Positions 18,072 through 26,449 are shown, numbered from the stretch's first letter. The stretch: DNA of 64,000 nucleotides from Verrucomicrobiaceae bacterium (GCA_016795465.1 JAEUHK010000047.1:36000-99999), one strand, 5' to 3'. Made by a program: numbers and translations. Notes: a model not told the origin generated them from the letters alone.

Positions 18072-18875
18072 TTAATCTCCGGCATTCAAAGATCGGAAAT
18101 GCAACCACGCTAGCAGCCACTTCGGCAGCATGACATAGATGTTGATCAGCACATGAGCCGAGATCGCGAGAAAGATGCTGCCGCTCAGAAGACGAATAGC
18201 TGTATAGGTCAGTCCTGCCGCATAGAGCATTAGCAGGGCGGTTGGCTTGTTCATCACAGGCATATGAACCAAGGAAAACAGCAGAGGAGTAAGCAGGAGA
18301 GCTGCAATCCAGCCCATACGGGTGCCGATTCTATTGCAAACAAAGCCAGAGAACACAGCCTCTTCGAAAAAGGCCGCGCTCAGTGTGAAGAATGAAAAGT
18401 AGATAACACCCAGCCAGGAGCTTCCGTAGGCCAAGACCTTCCAGACGCGTTCGTGCAGCTCATGGATGGCTGGCTCCAACTGGCCCGGGCCTGCCACCTC
18501 CGCCATGCGACTTAGTGAGTCAGAGAAGGTGGAGATGTCCCGGCCATGATAGTGAAGAAGTGGCAGCAACAGAAACAGCCACAGCAGTCGTCGGCTCCAA
18601 AAACGACCGCCTTTGGAATACAGAGCCGGACCAAAACTCTTGAGGGAGTGTATGGACGCCCACCCAGTCAGGAGCACCTGAAGAAGAAAAAAGCAGGTCA
18701 AATAGGCGGTTGGGTTAGCGCTAGCCCAGTTCGCGAAAAAGCTGAGTGGTGACAAAGCCAATGTCAGTAGTCTGGGAGCCTGGGCTGGCAGCAGCCAGAG
18801 AAGCGCCAGCTTCAAAAGGTCAGGCTGCCGCGATGTCGCCTGATCTCGAATTGATTGAGCAGGAAATGAAATCAT
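18072..18875 (-). CDS. CPBP-family membrane protein (Abi/CAAX protease-like), atypical motif
   Basis: A 267-residue membrane protein with about six hydrophobic segments. The CPBP glutamate motif appears as 'AAFFEEAVFSGFV', keeping the two glutamates but lacking the usual arginine of EExxxR. The later FxxxH ('LFSLVHMPV') and HxxxN ('AHVLINIYV') motifs are intact. Typical members are intramembrane proteases or bacteriocin self-immunity proteins. The gene ends two bases from the convergent AraC gene and starts 41 bases after the aldo-keto reductase gene on the same strand, so it might be the last gene of the large operon. Confidence 0.75.
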   Translation of the reverse strand: MISFPAQSIRDQATSRQPDLLKLALLWLLPAQAPRLLTLALSPLSFFANWASANPTAYLTCFFLLQVLLTGWASIHSLKSFGPALYSKGGRFWSRRLLWLFLLLPLLHYHGRDISTFSDSLSRMAEVAGPGQLEPAIHELHERVWKVLAYGSSWLGVIYFSFFTLSAAFFEEAVFSGFVCNRIGTRMGWIAALLLTPLLFSLVHMPVMNKPTALLMLYAAGLTYTAIRLLSGSIFLAISAHVLINIYVMLPKWLLAWLHFRSLNAGD

Positions 18876-18916
18876 GTCGGCTGGGAACGGGAAGGGATAA
18901 ACCAGATACAGCTCGT

Positions 18917-19750
18917 CTATGCTGTAAGCTCAGTCAAAACAGGATGCTCATCGAACTCCAGCGCCGCGAAGGCATGATCGAGATGCGCGGGCGTGCGACC
19001 GCCGACGAGGACGGTGTCGATGCCCGGCTGATGCAAAGCCCACGCCAGCGCGAGATGCGCCTGCGAGTGCCCGGTGCGCTTGGCGATGGCTTCGAGCCGT
19101 GCGAGGCGCTGAAAGGCCGCGTCATGAAAATAGACCTGCTGGTGCCCCGGAACGATTTCGAAGCGTGAACCGGCCTGAACGCCGTTTTGATGCTTCCCGG
19201 TCAAAAAACCGGCTCCGAGCGGGCTGTAGGTCACGATGGCGATGTCGTTCGCGACGCAGTAATCGCGCAAAGCATCGGTGACCTCGCGGACGGCGAGGTT
19301 GTGGTTGTTTTGGATCACGCGGAAGCGCGGACCGAGGGCACGGAGTTGATCGAGTGTGACGTTGCTGGCTCCAAGGGACTTGATCTGATTGGAGTGGAGG
19401 AGTGATTGGAGTACTGGAATGCCCTGTGCGACCGATTCATGCCACTGATGCAGGTAAAGCAGGTCGATTTGCTCGACACCGAGACGTCGCAAACTGTCCG
19501 TGATGTCAATCCGGTCATACGGCGGCAAGATCTTCGTCGCGATGGTGATACCTTCCGGCTTTCGCGAAGCCAGCCACTTGCCGAGGATTGTTTCCGAAGC
19601 GCCACCACCGTATGCGGCTGCGGTGTCGAAGTGCGTTACACCGCGTGCGAAGGCGTGATCGAGCAGCGCCAAGGACGCGGCTTCGTCGATCTCACGACCA
19701 AAGGTGACGCAGCCGAGGCCGATGCGGGGAGAAGGGGTGTTCTCAGGCAT
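18917..19750 (-). CDS. Aldo-keto reductase family protein
   Basis: A 277-residue NAD(P)H-dependent oxidoreductase with the AKR TIM-barrel signatures. These are 'THFDTAAAYGGGASETILGK' with the catalytic Asp and Tyr, 'TIATKILPPYD' with the catalytic Lys, 'IDLLYLHQWHES' with the His, and 'YSPLGAGFLTGKH'. The C-terminal 'GIDTVLVGGRTPAHLDHAF' contacts the cofactor in this family. It reduces or oxidises a sugar-like carbonyl; the substrate is not predictable. It overlaps the VOC gene by eight bases and is the last of the tightly linked catabolic genes. Confidence 0.9.
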   Translation of the reverse strand: MPENTPSPRIGLGCVTFGREIDEAASLALLDHAFARGVTHFDTAAAYGGGASETILGKWLASRKPEGITIATKILPPYDRIDITDSLRRLGVEQIDLLYLHQWHESVAQGIPVLQSLLHSNQIKSLGASNVTLDQLRALGPRFRVIQNNHNLAVREVTDALRDYCVANDIAIVTYSPLGAGFLTGKHQNGVQAGSRFEIVPGHQQVYFHDAAFQRLARLEAIAKRTGHSQAHLALAWALHQPGIDTVLVGGRTPAHLDHAFAALEFDEHPVLTELTA

Positions 19751-20120
19751 GATCTTGCTTTGGTAGATCGTCGCGAGGCTCGGTGCCGAGCCAGAGCACG
19801 TTGCCGTCGGGATCCTCGAGTTTCATTTCGTAGGCCCATGACCAATTCATCGGCTCCTGGAGGACTTTCACACCTCGCTCACGATAGAGATGGAAGAGCG
19901 CATCGCTTTCGAGGCCGATCCATACCCAGCAGGGTGCGGAGACTGTGTTGGACTGTCGGAACATGATGGCGCAGCCGTCTCTGGACACGGAGCCGATGGA
20001 GCCGCTTCGCCAGTCGAGTTTGAAACCCAGAGTCTCGGTGTAGAACTGAATGCTGCGCTCAAGATAGCCAACCGGAAGGATGGGAATCGTGCATTCGACT
20101 TCGCGATCAGGTGGGTTCAT
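19743..20120 (-). CDS. VOC (glyoxalase/bleomycin-resistance fold) protein
   Basis: A 125-residue protein with the vicinal-oxygen-chelate pattern: 'TIPILPVGYLERSIQFYTETLGFKL' at the start and 'EPMNWSWAYEMKLEDPDGNVLWLGT' at the end, with Glu and His candidates for a metal site. Small VOC proteins can be isomerases, dioxygenases or binding proteins, and some act as epimerases on sugar acids. It overlaps the enolase paralog by four bases and the AKR by eight, which argues for a function in the same pathway. Confidence 0.85.
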   Translation of the reverse strand: MNPPDREVECTIPILPVGYLERSIQFYTETLGFKLDWRSGSIGSVSRDGCAIMFRQSNTVSAPCWVWIGLESDALFHLYRERGVKVLQEPMNWSWAYEMKLEDPDGNVLWLGTEPRDDLPKQDHA

Positions 20121-21403
20121 GGCAGAAGGATTCCAGCTTGTGAAAAGATGCCAGCGCCGATGAAACGGGCGCGGTCACCGAGGTGGCGCTGGATGCGGAG
20201 GACTTCGTTCCATTTGGCCATGCGCTCGCTGCGGCTGAAAGAGCCGACTTTGAGCTGTCCTGCATTCGTGGCGACGGCGAGGTGGGCGATGAAGGCATCC
20301 TCCGTTTCACCAGAGCGGGCGGAGACGACGGGCAACCAGCCTGCGGCTTGCGTGCGGCGGATGGCGGCAAGCGTTTCGGTGACGGTGCCGATCTGGTTGA
20401 GCTTGATGAGCACGGCGTTGGCAGTGTTCGCGGCGATGCCGCGCTCGATGCGGGTGAGGTTCGTGGTGAAATGATCGTCGCCGATGAGCTGGCAGCGATG
20501 GCCGATGGCCTGGCGCACGAGTTTCCAGCCTTCCCAATCGTCCTCGGCCATCGGATCCTCGATGGAGACAATGGGATAGCGCTCGATCCAGTCGATCATG
20601 AGCTGCGCAAACTCCTCCGGGGAGAAACGGCGCTGCTCCAGTCCGAGTGTGTAGAAGCCATCGCGATACAAATCGGTGGCCGCGATGTCGAGCGAGATGC
20701 CGACCTCGCGCCCCGGCGTGTAGCCCGCGAGCTCGATGGCGGCGATCAAAGCGTCGAAGACGTTCTCGTTGCGATCAAACACGGGCCAATAGCCGCCTTC
20801 ATCGGCCACTCCGGCGAGCGTGCCGCGTCGCTTCATGATGTCGGCGGCGGCGTGGAAGACGTTCGCGGTGACTTCGAGGGTCTCCTCATACGTTTGGGCC
20901 GTGAGGGCCATGATCATGAAGTCCTGGATGTCGATGCGACCCTGCGCGTGCCTGCCTCCACCGAAGATCTGGATCTCCGGCAACGGCAGCAGCGTGCCCT
21001 CGCCGAGCGAGGCAAATAGCGGCACGCGTTTCGCGTTCGCCGCGGCCTGCGCGACGGCCATCGAGGTGCCGAGGATGGCATTCGCGCCGAGTCGTGATTT
21101 GCCGGGTGTGTCATCCAGAGCGATCAAAGCCTCATCGAGGCCGCTTTGATCGAACACATCTCGACCGATGACCTCGCGGGCGATTTCGCCTTTCACGTGC
21201 GAGAGGGCTTTGAAGACCGATTTGCCACGAAAGCGGCTTTGATCGTCATCGCGAAGTTCCAAGGCCTCATGATGACCGGTGGAAGCTCCGGAAGGCACAA
21301 GGCCGTGGCCGGTGGTGCCATCGTCCAGCGTCGCGATGACCTCGACGGTGGGATTGCCGCGGCTGTCGAAGATTTGAAGGGCGTCGAGAGATTTGATCTT
21401 CAT
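20117..21403 (-). CDS. Divergent enolase paralog
   Basis: A 428-residue enolase-superfamily protein that aligns along the whole length of true enolase ('IFDSRGNPTVEV', 'VPSGASTGHHEALELRD', 'VADEGGYWPVF', 'YPIVSIEDPMAEDDWEGW', 'IKLNQIGTVTET', 'SGETEDAFIAHLAV', 'GSFSRSERMAKWNEVLRI'). Metal ligands Asp/Glu/Asp and the catalytic lysines appear retained. However, the canonical NGG-HADN-VDIQEF loop is 'FGGGRHAQGRIDIQDF' (Glu to Asp), and the SHRSGETED motif reads SARSGETED (His to Ala). These changes touch substrate-contact positions, so another 2-phospho-hydroxyacid may be used. It overlaps an APH-fold kinase (ATGA) and the VOC gene. A housekeeping enolase role cannot be excluded from sequence alone. 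Confidence 0.85.
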   Translation of the reverse strand: MKIKSLDALQIFDSRGNPTVEVIATLDDGTTGHGLVPSGASTGHHEALELRDDDQSRFRGKSVFKALSHVKGEIAREVIGRDVFDQSGLDEALIALDDTPGKSRLGANAILGTSMAVAQAAANAKRVPLFASLGEGTLLPLPEIQIFGGGRHAQGRIDIQDFMIMALTAQTYEETLEVTANVFHAAADIMKRRGTLAGVADEGGYWPVFDRNENVFDALIAAIELAGYTPGREVGISLDIAATDLYRDGFYTLGLEQRRFSPEEFAQLMIDWIERYPIVSIEDPMAEDDWEGWKLVRQAIGHRCQLIGDDHFTTNLTRIERGIAANTANAVLIKLNQIGTVTETLAAIRRTQAAGWLPVVSARSGETEDAFIAHLAVATNAGQLKVGSFSRSERMAKWNEVLRIQRHLGDRARFIGAGIFSQAGILLP

Positions 21404-22425
21404 GTCCAGGAGGCGGTCAAAGCAGCGAGTGAGGGTGGATGTGGCAGGTGGGCGAGAACGAAGCGGGTGACCTGGGCTTTCTGCGGCTCGCTGAGGTATT
21501 CGACAGGCGATTTGCCATGCACGCGGGATAGGAGGAGGCAGAGGAGGAGCCTCACGGTTCGTTCTTCGAGCGCGGCAGCGTCTTGGAGTGCTCCAGCCCT
21601 CTGGAGCTTTTCGCAGTCCGATGGCCGCTCGAAAGCGCCGGAGGGCCGGCGCACTCCAGGACGCTCACGCGACGTTTCGAAGGTATTCAGATAAGCGGAC
21701 CAAAATGCTGGCACGAGAGCGATGACATGCGGATGCAGCAGGGCCTTCAAGTGCAAATGGGTGAGCATGAAGGCCGTGTCGAAGGCAGGATCGCCGAACC
21801 AGGCGCACTCGGCATCGAGCACGATGAGGCGCTGCGGACCGACGAGGAGGTTCTTCGGGCTGTAGTCGCCGTGAACGAGTGCGAGCTGCGTTTCGGAAAG
21901 TCGTGTGGCTTCCGCACGGAGGATGGGCGCGACTTCAGGGACACGCTCGGCTGTTTTGAGCAGGTAAGGCTCGATGCGGAGCGCGTGGAAGTTGGGCAGC
22001 GTATTGAATCGTGCGCGCGCGGCTTCGTCGAGCCATGAAGCTGCATGCAGGCGGCCCAAAACATCACCAGCGAGGTTCGCGGTGCTTTCATCGGCTTCGC
22101 CCGCGAGGAGCTTGGTCTTCCAGTTCGGCATCTCGACGAAGTATTCCATGGCGAACCAGCCATCGCCGCGGCCGAGGATGCACGGCACATGCGCAGGGAT
22201 GATGGGCGCGGTGTAGTCAAAGAAGTTCTGCTCCACGCGGTTGCGTGAGACATCGGCGAACCAGTCGTCTTTGACGCGGAGCTTTTCGAGCGCGGCTTTG
22301 ACGACGAGTGTGCCGGATGAGGACTCGACCAGGGAGATGTCGCTCGACACGCCGCCGGGCAAGGGCGTGAGGCGGGCATCGGTGGCGGCGAGACCGGATT
22401 GAATGAGATGCGCGAGAAGCTGCAT
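21400..22425 (-). CDS. Aminoglycoside phosphotransferase-fold kinase
   Basis: A 341-residue small-molecule kinase. The catalytic loop is 'LALVHGDYSPKNLLV' (Brenner motif HxDxxxxN), and the metal motif follows in 'LIVLDAECAWFGDPAFD'. The N-lobe has 'TLVVKAALEKLRV' with a probable ATP-binding lysine. This fold phosphorylates hydroxyls of antibiotics, sugars, choline or sugar acids. Because it overlaps the enolase paralog by ATGA, I infer that it may make that enzyme's phosphorylated substrate. An 80-bp palindromic repeat is translated in frame at residues about 256-281. Confidence 0.85.
   Translation of the reverse strand: MQLLAHLIQSGLAATDARLTPLPGGVSSDISLVESSSGTLVVKAALEKLRVKDDWFADVSRNRVEQNFFDYTAPIIPAHVPCILGRGDGWFAMEYFVEMPNWKTKLLAGEADESTANLAGDVLGRLHAASWLDEAARARFNTLPNFHALRIEPYLLKTAERVPEVAPILRAEATRLSETQLALVHGDYSPKNLLVGPQRLIVLDAECAWFGDPAFDTAFMLTHLHLKALLHPHVIALVPAFWSAYLNTFETSRERPGVRRPSGAFERPSDCEKLQRAGALQDAAALEERTVRLLLCLLLSRVHGKSPVEYLSEPQKAQVTRFVLAHLPHPPSLAALTASWT
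21582..21661. repeat. Palindromic element translated in frame in the APH-fold kinase gene
   Basis: The outer arms TGGAGTGC (21584-21591) and GCACTCCA (21651-21658) enclose two hairpins, CTCCAG/CTGGAG (21591-21606) and GCGCCGG/CCGGCGC (21635-21652). These are imperfect reverse complements of each other around a TTTTCG/CGAAA centre. The element is translated as about 26 residues rich in Arg, Pro and Ala within the kinase C-lobe. Confidence 0.8.
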
Positions 22426-22432
22426 GCGCGGG

Positions 22433-23740
22433 TCACTTGAGCAGCTTCGCGATGGTGTCCTTCATCACTTTCTCCGACTCTGGTGCCGCGTAGGCCTGCG
22501 AAGGCTCGTAGCCGCCTTCGGCGAAGGATTGCTCCAACGGGATGTAGCCGGTCACACCATCGCCGTAGCTGGCGGTGCAAACGAAACCGCCGGGGCGCTG
22601 CTGCTGCGCGAAGAGTTGATACTCGACGAAGCTCTCGCCGGGCAAGTGAATGAGGCACACATCATCGCCGAAATGCAGGGTGGTGAAGGGAATCGGCTCG
22701 CGATGGCGGATGAAGCCGAGTCGAAGCGCGGCAGTGATGCGTGTGGTGGGCCGCGTTTCGGTGTTTTGGAGCACTTTGAGCATGCGCTCTTCGGGGAACT
22801 CGGGATCAGGCTGCAACACGACCGGTGCATGTTTCCAAGCGAGTTTCGTCAGAGGCACGCGCTTCGCGTTTTGCTCCGATTCGACCATGGCGGCGTGGAT
22901 GCGGCCAGCGAGCAGGGGGCGCATCGGCGGCGTGCCGTCGTTATATTTGCCGGCACCGATGTTTCCGCCGCAGCCGGTGAAGTAGATGTGTGGCACGCCA
23001 TCCTCCTTCGTGCGTTTTTCACGCGCGATGCCGGCGAAGTCATGGCTGACGATGCCGTCGCCGTAGTAGCTCATCGGGTGTGTGGCGTAGTAGTGCAGCG
23101 CGGCGAGTTTCTTGTCGCCGTTCCAAAAGCTCACGGTCTTCAAAAACGGGTCGATGAGGCCTTCGGGCAGTGCCCGCAGCTCCGGGTCTTTGCTGCCGCT
23201 GCCGCGCATTTTGCCGACTTTGCCGTCGATGACCTGCACGCGACGATTTCCGGCCACTTCGAGCACTTTGGCCTCACCGGTCGAAATGTGCGTGACGGGC
23301 TGCGGAGTCTTCAAAGCGGCTTTGATGGCCTCGGCGACGACTTGGAGCGCTTTTTCGGTCGCGGCGGCATCGAGGATGCCGATTTCGGGCAGGAGCTTCT
23401 GCACCGCGTTGTCCACGAGCGGCGCGTTGTGTTGATGCAGCGAGTGCAAGGCAACGCGTTCGGGCGTGGTGGCTGCTGCTTGGGCCAAAACCTCGCGCCA
23501 GTGGATGTGATCGGCACCGCGGATCTCGCAGAAGTCGATGGCGCAGAGCACGACGGGCTTTTCGTCGCTCAAGAGCACCACGCCGAGGGCCAGCAGCGGT
23601 TCGCTGACGCCGACGGCCGGTTTGACGAGTCCGCCGCACAGCGGTGCACCGACGGGTGGCGTGACATCGGCACGAAACGGCGCGATTTGGACAGCGAGGG
23701 CGGAGACGGAGGTGAGGAGGACGAGCAGCAGCGCTTTCAT
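22433..23740 (-). CDS. Secreted neutral/alkaline ceramidase-like hydrolase
   Basis: A 435-residue exported protein (signal MKALLLVLLTSVSALAVQ) of the neutral/alkaline non-lysosomal ceramidase N-terminal domain family. Conserved features are 'IAPFRADVTPPVGAPLCGG', 'LHSLHQHNAP' with zinc-binding histidines, 'HYYATHPMSYYG' and 'IYFTGCGGNIGAGKYNDG'. In Verrucomicrobia these domains are common in sugar-degradation clusters, and their substrates are probably not ceramides. It lies seven bases before the kinase gene in the operon. Upstream, a 104-base gap carries a perfect palindrome. Confidence 0.85.
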   Translation of the reverse strand: MKALLLVLLTSVSALAVQIAPFRADVTPPVGAPLCGGLVKPAVGVSEPLLALGVVLLSDEKPVVLCAIDFCEIRGADHIHWREVLAQAAATTPERVALHSLHQHNAPLVDNAVQKLLPEIGILDAAATEKALQVVAEAIKAALKTPQPVTHISTGEAKVLEVAGNRRVQVIDGKVGKMRGSGSKDPELRALPEGLIDPFLKTVSFWNGDKKLAALHYYATHPMSYYGDGIVSHDFAGIAREKRTKEDGVPHIYFTGCGGNIGAGKYNDGTPPMRPLLAGRIHAAMVESEQNAKRVPLTKLAWKHAPVVLQPDPEFPEERMLKVLQNTETRPTTRITAALRLGFIRHREPIPFTTLHFGDDVCLIHLPGESFVEYQLFAQQQRPGGFVCTASYGDGVTGYIPLEQSFAEGGYEPSQAYAAPESEKVMKDTIAKLLK

Positions 23741-23764
23741 GATGTCGAATACGCGAAGCGCTCT

Positions 23765-23825
23765 GTACGTTGTTCACGCTTTAGCGTGATGATCGCCCTC
23801 GCACGCTAAAGCGTGAACAACGTAC
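23765..23825. repeat. Perfect 24-bp intergenic palindrome within the operon
   Basis: The arms 23765-23788 and 23802-23825 are exact reverse complements, and each contains the inner palindrome CACGCT/AGCGTG. It separates the sialidase-SGNH gene from the ceramidase-like gene. It may be a mobile palindromic repeat that also modulates mRNA stability between the two halves of the operon. Confidence 0.85.
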
Positions 23826-23844
23826 TCAGAAGCGCCCATCGGAA

Positions 23845-25584
23845 TCAGCGCAATTGGCTTCGAATCACAGGCAACAGGAGCTCCGCGACGAGTTCGTGGC
23901 CGAGGTCGCCGGGGTGCATGCCGTCGGGGAGCATGTCGGTGATGAAGGTCTTCTTTTTCGCGGCGAAGGCGGGATAGGCGGCGTGGACATCGATGAGGGG
24001 CACGTTCAGCTCTTTGGCGAGGGCGCGGAGGGCGTCGTTGTAGGCGAGAAGGGTGGCGGATTCGAAGCCGTCCTCGGCATCGGGCTTGTAGGGAGGTTTG
24101 CCGTAGAGTTCGCGGGTCTTCGAGTGCCAGCGCAGCGGGCTGGTGGTCATGAGGATGACTTTGGCGCCGGCTTTTTGTGTGGTGGCGATCATCGAGCGGT
24201 AGTTGGCGATGAAGGCCTCCTTGCTCACGCGAGGTTCGGTGGCGGGTGGCTTCTTCCAGACGTCGATGGCACAATCATTGATGCCGAACTGCATGACGAC
24301 GATGCGCGGCTTGTAGGCGAGCACATCGGTTTGCAGGCGTTTGACGGCCTGCGCGGTGGTGTTGCTGGGGACGCCGGCGTTGTAAACGCTGAGGCTGGAG
24401 CCGATGCTCTGGAGCATCGTGTTCACACGGTCGGCATACACTTTGACGCTGCCGCGAGGCGCGGTGGTGCTGTCGCCAAACATGAAGATGCCGCCGGGCT
24501 TTGGCACGGCCTTCGGTGGCGGCACGAAGACGGGAATTTCGCCAGTGGCGAGGTCGGCGGTGTTCACTTTCATGCGCAGGCCGCCTTGCATGGTGGTGAT
24601 CCAGAGCTCGCCGGGTTGGCACTCGTATAAATAAGGATATGAGACGCGGCCTCCAGGTGCGTAGTTCGCGGCGACGATGACGGGTTTGCTCCATGTGGCC
24701 GTTTCATCGCTGGAAAAGACGAGCGAGAGCTCGGCACGGCTGCTGCCGTTGTTTGGACTGTGGCGCGGCGGGGCATTCCAGAGCAGCGCGATGCGGCCAT
24801 CGGCGAGGCGGGCCATTTGCGGGCAGCAGGTGACGGATTTGATCGGGGTTTGCTTGAGGCCGGACCACTTGAGGCCGTCTTTGGAAGTCGCTTCCCACAA
24901 GAAGCCGGACTCGGTGCGCAGCAGGAGATACAGCGAGCCATCCGCACGCTCGATGACGCTGCCTTCGATGCTGCCGGCGTGGTCGTGCTCGCCGATGCCG
25001 TAGTCGAGCACATCACCACGCTGCCACGATTTGCCGAGATCATCGGAAACCCACATCACGGTGGCGTGACGCCACTGGGGGATGATTTCCTGGCCGACGA
25101 GCACGAGGCGGCCGCTTTTCATCTGGATGAGCGAGTGAATGCAGCCGCACCACGGATCGCTGAGCTTCACAGGCGATTCCCAGGTCTTGCCATCATCGGT
25201 GCTGCGGCAGGTGTAGGTGGGCAGGACGAAGTCGGTCCACTTCGCGCTCGACTCGCCCCAATGCCAGCCTTGCGGCGCTTTTCGTTCGACGCCGTTCATC
25301 CATGCGGAGATGATGATGCCTTCTTTGGTGCGGAGTAGAGCGCGTTCGTTGCTGACGTTGAACATCGCCGGATCGGCAAACAGCGGTGACGCAGCCCATG
25401 TGCGGCCACCATCGGTGCTGAGGAGGGCGTTTTTGTTGTCGATGCACAGCACGCCGCCGTCTGAGGTAGTCACGAAGGGGCCTTGATGCGTGTGCGAAAG
25501 CGCGGAGGCCTTTGGATGGAGCGTGGGCGCATCCGCGGCGCTGAGGCTGACCGCGGCAATGAGCCACAAAAGCATCGTTTTCAT
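23845..25584 (-). CDS. Sialidase-like propeller fused to an SGNH hydrolase
   Basis: A 579-residue exported protein starting at ATG 25584 (signal MKTMLLWLIAAVSLSAADA); longer upstream frames overlap the aldolase gene and are not protein-like. Residues 1 to about 360 are a BNR/sialidase-type propeller with Asp-box-like repeats 'STDGGRTW', 'STDDGKTW' and 'SDDLGKSW'. From about 375 an SGNH/GDSL esterase follows: 'IFMFGDSTTA' with the nucleophile Ser, 'YNAGVPSNTTAQAV', 'VMQFGINDCAID' with the Asn, and 'DGMHPGDLGH' with the Asp/His pair. Esterase plus glycosidase on one chain fits removal of acyl groups before cleavage of a modified glycan. It lies four bases after the aldolase gene. Confidence 0.85.
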   Translation of the reverse strand: MKTMLLWLIAAVSLSAADAPTLHPKASALSHTHQGPFVTTSDGGVLCIDNKNALLSTDGGRTWAASPLFADPAMFNVSNERALLRTKEGIIISAWMNGVERKAPQGWHWGESSAKWTDFVLPTYTCRSTDDGKTWESPVKLSDPWCGCIHSLIQMKSGRLVLVGQEIIPQWRHATVMWVSDDLGKSWQRGDVLDYGIGEHDHAGSIEGSVIERADGSLYLLLRTESGFLWEATSKDGLKWSGLKQTPIKSVTCCPQMARLADGRIALLWNAPPRHSPNNGSSRAELSLVFSSDETATWSKPVIVAANYAPGGRVSYPYLYECQPGELWITTMQGGLRMKVNTADLATGEIPVFVPPPKAVPKPGGIFMFGDSTTAPRGSVKVYADRVNTMLQSIGSSLSVYNAGVPSNTTAQAVKRLQTDVLAYKPRIVVMQFGINDCAIDVWKKPPATEPRVSKEAFIANYRSMIATTQKAGAKVILMTTSPLRWHSKTRELYGKPPYKPDAEDGFESATLLAYNDALRALAKELNVPLIDVHAAYPAFAAKKKTFITDMLPDGMHPGDLGHELVAELLLPVIRSQLR

Positions 25585-25588
25585 GGCT

Positions 25589-26404
25589 TCAGTAGGTTTT
25601 GCCATTGAGGCCTTTGTTCTCGGCGGCCGAGGCTCCGAGCAAGGCGTCAAAGTCAGCGGCACATTGAGTGAAGTGGGCATGGATGGCACCGAACTCGCTG
25701 CCATGAACGACAAACTGCGCACCGAGGTCGATGATGGTCTTTGCATCGGCGATGGTGCCAACGGGACGGCCCCATGCCTTGCCATGCTTTTTGCAGGCCG
25801 CGGCGACCTTGCGCTGCACCTCGAGCATGATGGGATCACTCACCGCGGGCGAGCAACCGAGGCGAAGAGACATGTCTCCCGGACCGAGGAAAAGAACATC
25901 CACGCCGGGCACGGCGGCGATGGCTTCGACGTTTGCGAGTGCCTCGGGAGTTTCGATTTGCACGACGAGGAAAGTCTCGCGGTTGGCAGCATCGGTGTAG
26001 TCGGCAGGCTTGCCAATCCAGTAGTCCGCATCGCGGCCGCCGCCGCAGAAGCCACGATCGCCGAGCGGCGGGAACTTGATCGCAGTCACAAGAGCCCGCG
26101 CTTCATCGGCCGTGGCGACATGCGGGATCATCAAACCGGCCGCGCCATCTTCGAGAAGGCGGTAGAGACTGGTTTTCTCCTTGGTCACAGCACGCCAGAC
26201 GCAGTCGATGTCCGCGGCGTGATGGCGTCCGATCATGGTCTCCACCTCACGCGGATCCCAGACGCGATGCTCGGCATCGACCCAGATGCCATCGTAACGA
26301 AAGTGAGCGGCAATGGCTGGAAAGAAGGCGATGGGCGAGCCGGTGGCGCAGATGCGTGCCACCTGACCGGTGCGGAGCTTGGCGAGGACTTTGGAGGGAC
26401 GCAT
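25589..26404 (-). CDS. HpcH/HpaI family aldolase
   Basis: A 271-residue class II pyruvate aldolase. Family marks are 'YDGIWVDAEHRVWDP' (Asp/Glu/His near the start of the barrel), 'GAAGLMIPHVATADEARALV', 'FLVVQIETPEALANVEAIA' with the metal-binding Glu, and 'VDVLFLGPGDMSLRLG' with the metal-binding Asp. Such enzymes split 2-keto-3-deoxy sugar acids into pyruvate and an aldehyde in the cytoplasm. It stands between two exported sialidase-like proteins, so an intracellular cleavage step for the released sugar acid is a reasonable inference. Confidence 0.9.
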   Translation of the reverse strand: MRPSKVLAKLRTGQVARICATGSPIAFFPAIAAHFRYDGIWVDAEHRVWDPREVETMIGRHHAADIDCVWRAVTKEKTSLYRLLEDGAAGLMIPHVATADEARALVTAIKFPPLGDRGFCGGGRDADYWIGKPADYTDAANRETFLVVQIETPEALANVEAIAAVPGVDVLFLGPGDMSLRLGCSPAVSDPIMLEVQRKVAAACKKHGKAWGRPVGTIADAKTIIDLGAQFVVHGSEFGAIHAHFTQCAADFDALLGASAAENKGLNGKTY

Positions 26405-26449
26405 AGATTTAGAAGAGAACCACGGAATACACAGAATACACGGAAGGAA

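Noticed and set aside
25585..25839. An extended N-terminus for the sialidase-SGNH protein.
   Set aside because: The extension lies entirely over the aldolase gene, has shadow-like composition and precedes a clear signal peptide at ATG 25584.
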